Assembly (NCBI GenBank): GCA_037043455.1
Contig: JAWPHD010003254.1
Coordinates: 62,001-126,000, forward strand
DNA: 64,000 bases
Source of the DNA: Cyrtodaria siliqua
Taxonomy: Eukaryota > Mollusca > Bivalvia > Adapedonta > Hiatellidae
Reading direction: 5' to 3'
The notes beneath the pieces were generated by a model that saw nothing but the letters and a program-made list of their open reading frames with translations, searched no databases and was not told the origin of the DNA. The position numbers and the translations under genes were made by a program. This document shows, piece after piece, positions 52,801-55,800 of this stretch. Position 1 is the stretch's first letter. Each line of letters opens with the position of its first letter.

Positions 52801-55800
52801 TTTACTAACTAAAAGCAAGATCGTTTAAAGGAATTCAATCGTGGTACAAAAAAAAGTAAATCCGCTTTGTGCGTTTGAACTCGCAGCCCAAACTAAAATT
52901 ACACTCGCCGTAATAATAGTGTGCGTGAGCGTAAAGTGGTCGACAACGCTCCCGTCTGAGCTAAGCGGGCTATACATATGTCGCAATACATACTGTGGTC
53001 AAAACCTAATGCGCTAATGGAAGTCACGTGATCGCAGAAAAGGTAAATATTGTGGGTCCCACTTTATTTACATATAATAATTAAAACTTTTTTTTTTCAA
53101 ACTCACGAATGTATTCCTACATACTTCTTAGGGTCTATCCTCATGTTTTCATGTATACATTTCACTGAATAAAAGTCAACCAGTTATTTGGTTATGCTCA
53201 ATATCTGCTTACTTACGGACAGTGTCCCTTTAAGTACTTTAAAATAACTTATGCGTATATAAATATATTTTTAAATATAGGGACTTCTGATTTTACAACA
53301 GGAAACTCTTCAGAATTGTATAATATGTATGTATGTAACCATGTGTGTGTGTTACATATTTCTTCATTTGATGGCCTCAAGGGAGAACAATTGTTGTAAA
53401 TTGATTGAGTTGCCATCATTAAACAAAGCATTTATTATATTATTATTATTATAAATGCTCAAAGACATCGTTTGACGTCGTCAGACTTTAAGATCAAGGG
53501 TTTTAACGTCATTACGTGTGATGAATTCGCGCTAATTCCTCACACAATCCAGGGAAATAGAACACAAGCATAATGAAACACTTATCTAACACGGTTTATA
53601 ACAATAAACATACTTTATTCCGCAGCACATGGGATCAATGCTCGAAATAATGCTGAAACTGAAGTAGTATTACCAAGTTCAACCCATCAATGAGATTTAT
53701 TTTTGATTAGTACTTAACAGACTTGCAACACTAACTATAAAAGAAACAAAACTATTAGCATCTGTGAGTAAGAATCGGAGTGTACTTACTGGTTCACCTG
53801 GATGACCCGATTCTCCTGGCTGCCCGGGCTCGCCCTGAAATGTAGATAATACTGGTTAAAACACATAAGTAATACAGCTTAAAGCAGCTATGCCGCCAAC
53901 AACTGCCACATTTTACAACATATATACACTGTTTCTAAACCAACTGACAATGATGATCATATAACTGTCATATTTTTCGTCAACTCTGCTGACACAATGT
54001 AAATGGTTTCAACCAGCCAGACCACACCCCTAAACTGGATCGTCGAATTAGGAGTTACCAACCCATAATTCATTTTACGCATATTCAACCACGGGAATTT
54101 TAAGAAACCACGAATAAACCTATAGTTTTAATTGAGATAAACAACATTATTATGAGTCCTGAACACCTAGACAGAGTTTTGATATAGAGATTATTTAACT
54201 GCTGAGATCGATTATAGGGACATCTTTCACGAGTTGGTAGACGTGTTGTTCTTTTCACGAACGAGCGCATGAGAGTGAGTGAAAAACAAAACACGACTAC
54301 CATCGAGTGAAGAATTTCCCTATAATCGAACCAGCAGTTAAATAATCTGTTTATTACATTTTAAATATGTTTATGTATAATTTTAACCTAAATTGTTCGC
54401 TTTATTGAAGTTTATCGACGGATGACTTAGACGTCAGCAATACTTTATTTACGTCATAACTCAACGTCACAGTTAGTTATTTTTGTGTTCGGAGTTAGTT
54501 ATTAATATTTAGCGATTATGAATATTCTTTCACTGAGAAATCCCAGTCTTTGACCCATAGAAATGTAATAAAAAAGTTTTTAAGTATAATGTTTCCGTGA
54601 GTTTCTAAGATGAATTAAGGTGATGACTATTGACAATTGCGTAAGCAAGTTTACAACCGGTCTTCACAACTCTTTATGCGGAGTATTGCCCTGTTTATTA
54701 ACTGTTTATTAACTATTTCACTAGCTCATCTGACTTAGTTTGTGGTATATAGAGCGGACCTATAGTGCCATTACATTTGGATACTGTGGTTTCTATAGAA
54801 CAACATCTCTTATTGCTTTGTACAATTAGAGCAAGGTCAAATTCTTCTAAGAATAAAATACATAATGGTATACTTACACTAATACCTTGAGGTCCCTGAG
54901 ATCCCTGGGGTCCTTGGGGTCCAGCTGGTCCCTTAAAATACAGATGGAGTAAAGTAGGAGAGAGCATCCTTGGTAAGTGCTTGATTTTAATAAAACAAAC
55001 GTTTGCAATTAGCTATACAACATCAAAGTTCCAAACAATACTGAAATGTAAGGTAGTTAAGAAATGATTATGTTGATAATTATTGAGATACATTTCATTT
55101 TTTTGCAACATGTATGCCTGAGTGAGGTTTGAAACGGAGATCTCCGGATTCAAAGTTTATCGTCCTATATTTATTAAAGGGACATATATGAACTAAGATA
55201 AACAACCGTTTAGATTTACATACATATGTAAAGAATGCATTATTTCCCTTTATCCATGTACCACATTTTGTTCGCGGTAATGAAACAACTTAAAATCACG
55301 ACCACACAGGTGTTGCACATATATATATAATTAATACATATATTGTTTTTTTTAAGCCAACGTTTTGTTAGCAAAACAAGAATAAATAACGTGACATTAT
55401 TTCAAAATGCAAACTAACCCATGGCTATAATAAGCATTAATTTATGAAACCAAAACTCAATTTTCTTGGTAATAATTTTGGAACATAACTGGATGTACAC
55501 TTGTATGTTAAGATCGCAAATTTGAGACTGGTTCATAATTTGACATTTCGTCACCAGCTCAATGTATACAAATAAACAGGCAGTTATTTTGCCATTTTAC
55601 CGAATCCATGGGCTATTTTTTTAAAAGCTGTTATTTGTTATTTTACGGTCTTGTGGGAATTAAAACGAACAACACTTAATATAAATTTGTAAGAAGACAA
55701 ACTTACGGGAACTGGGGTAAGGTTTGCTTCGATGTCGTTTGGAGATATACTCGTACCCTGAAAAACAAACCATATATATAAATGTTAAACAAGAGGCTTA

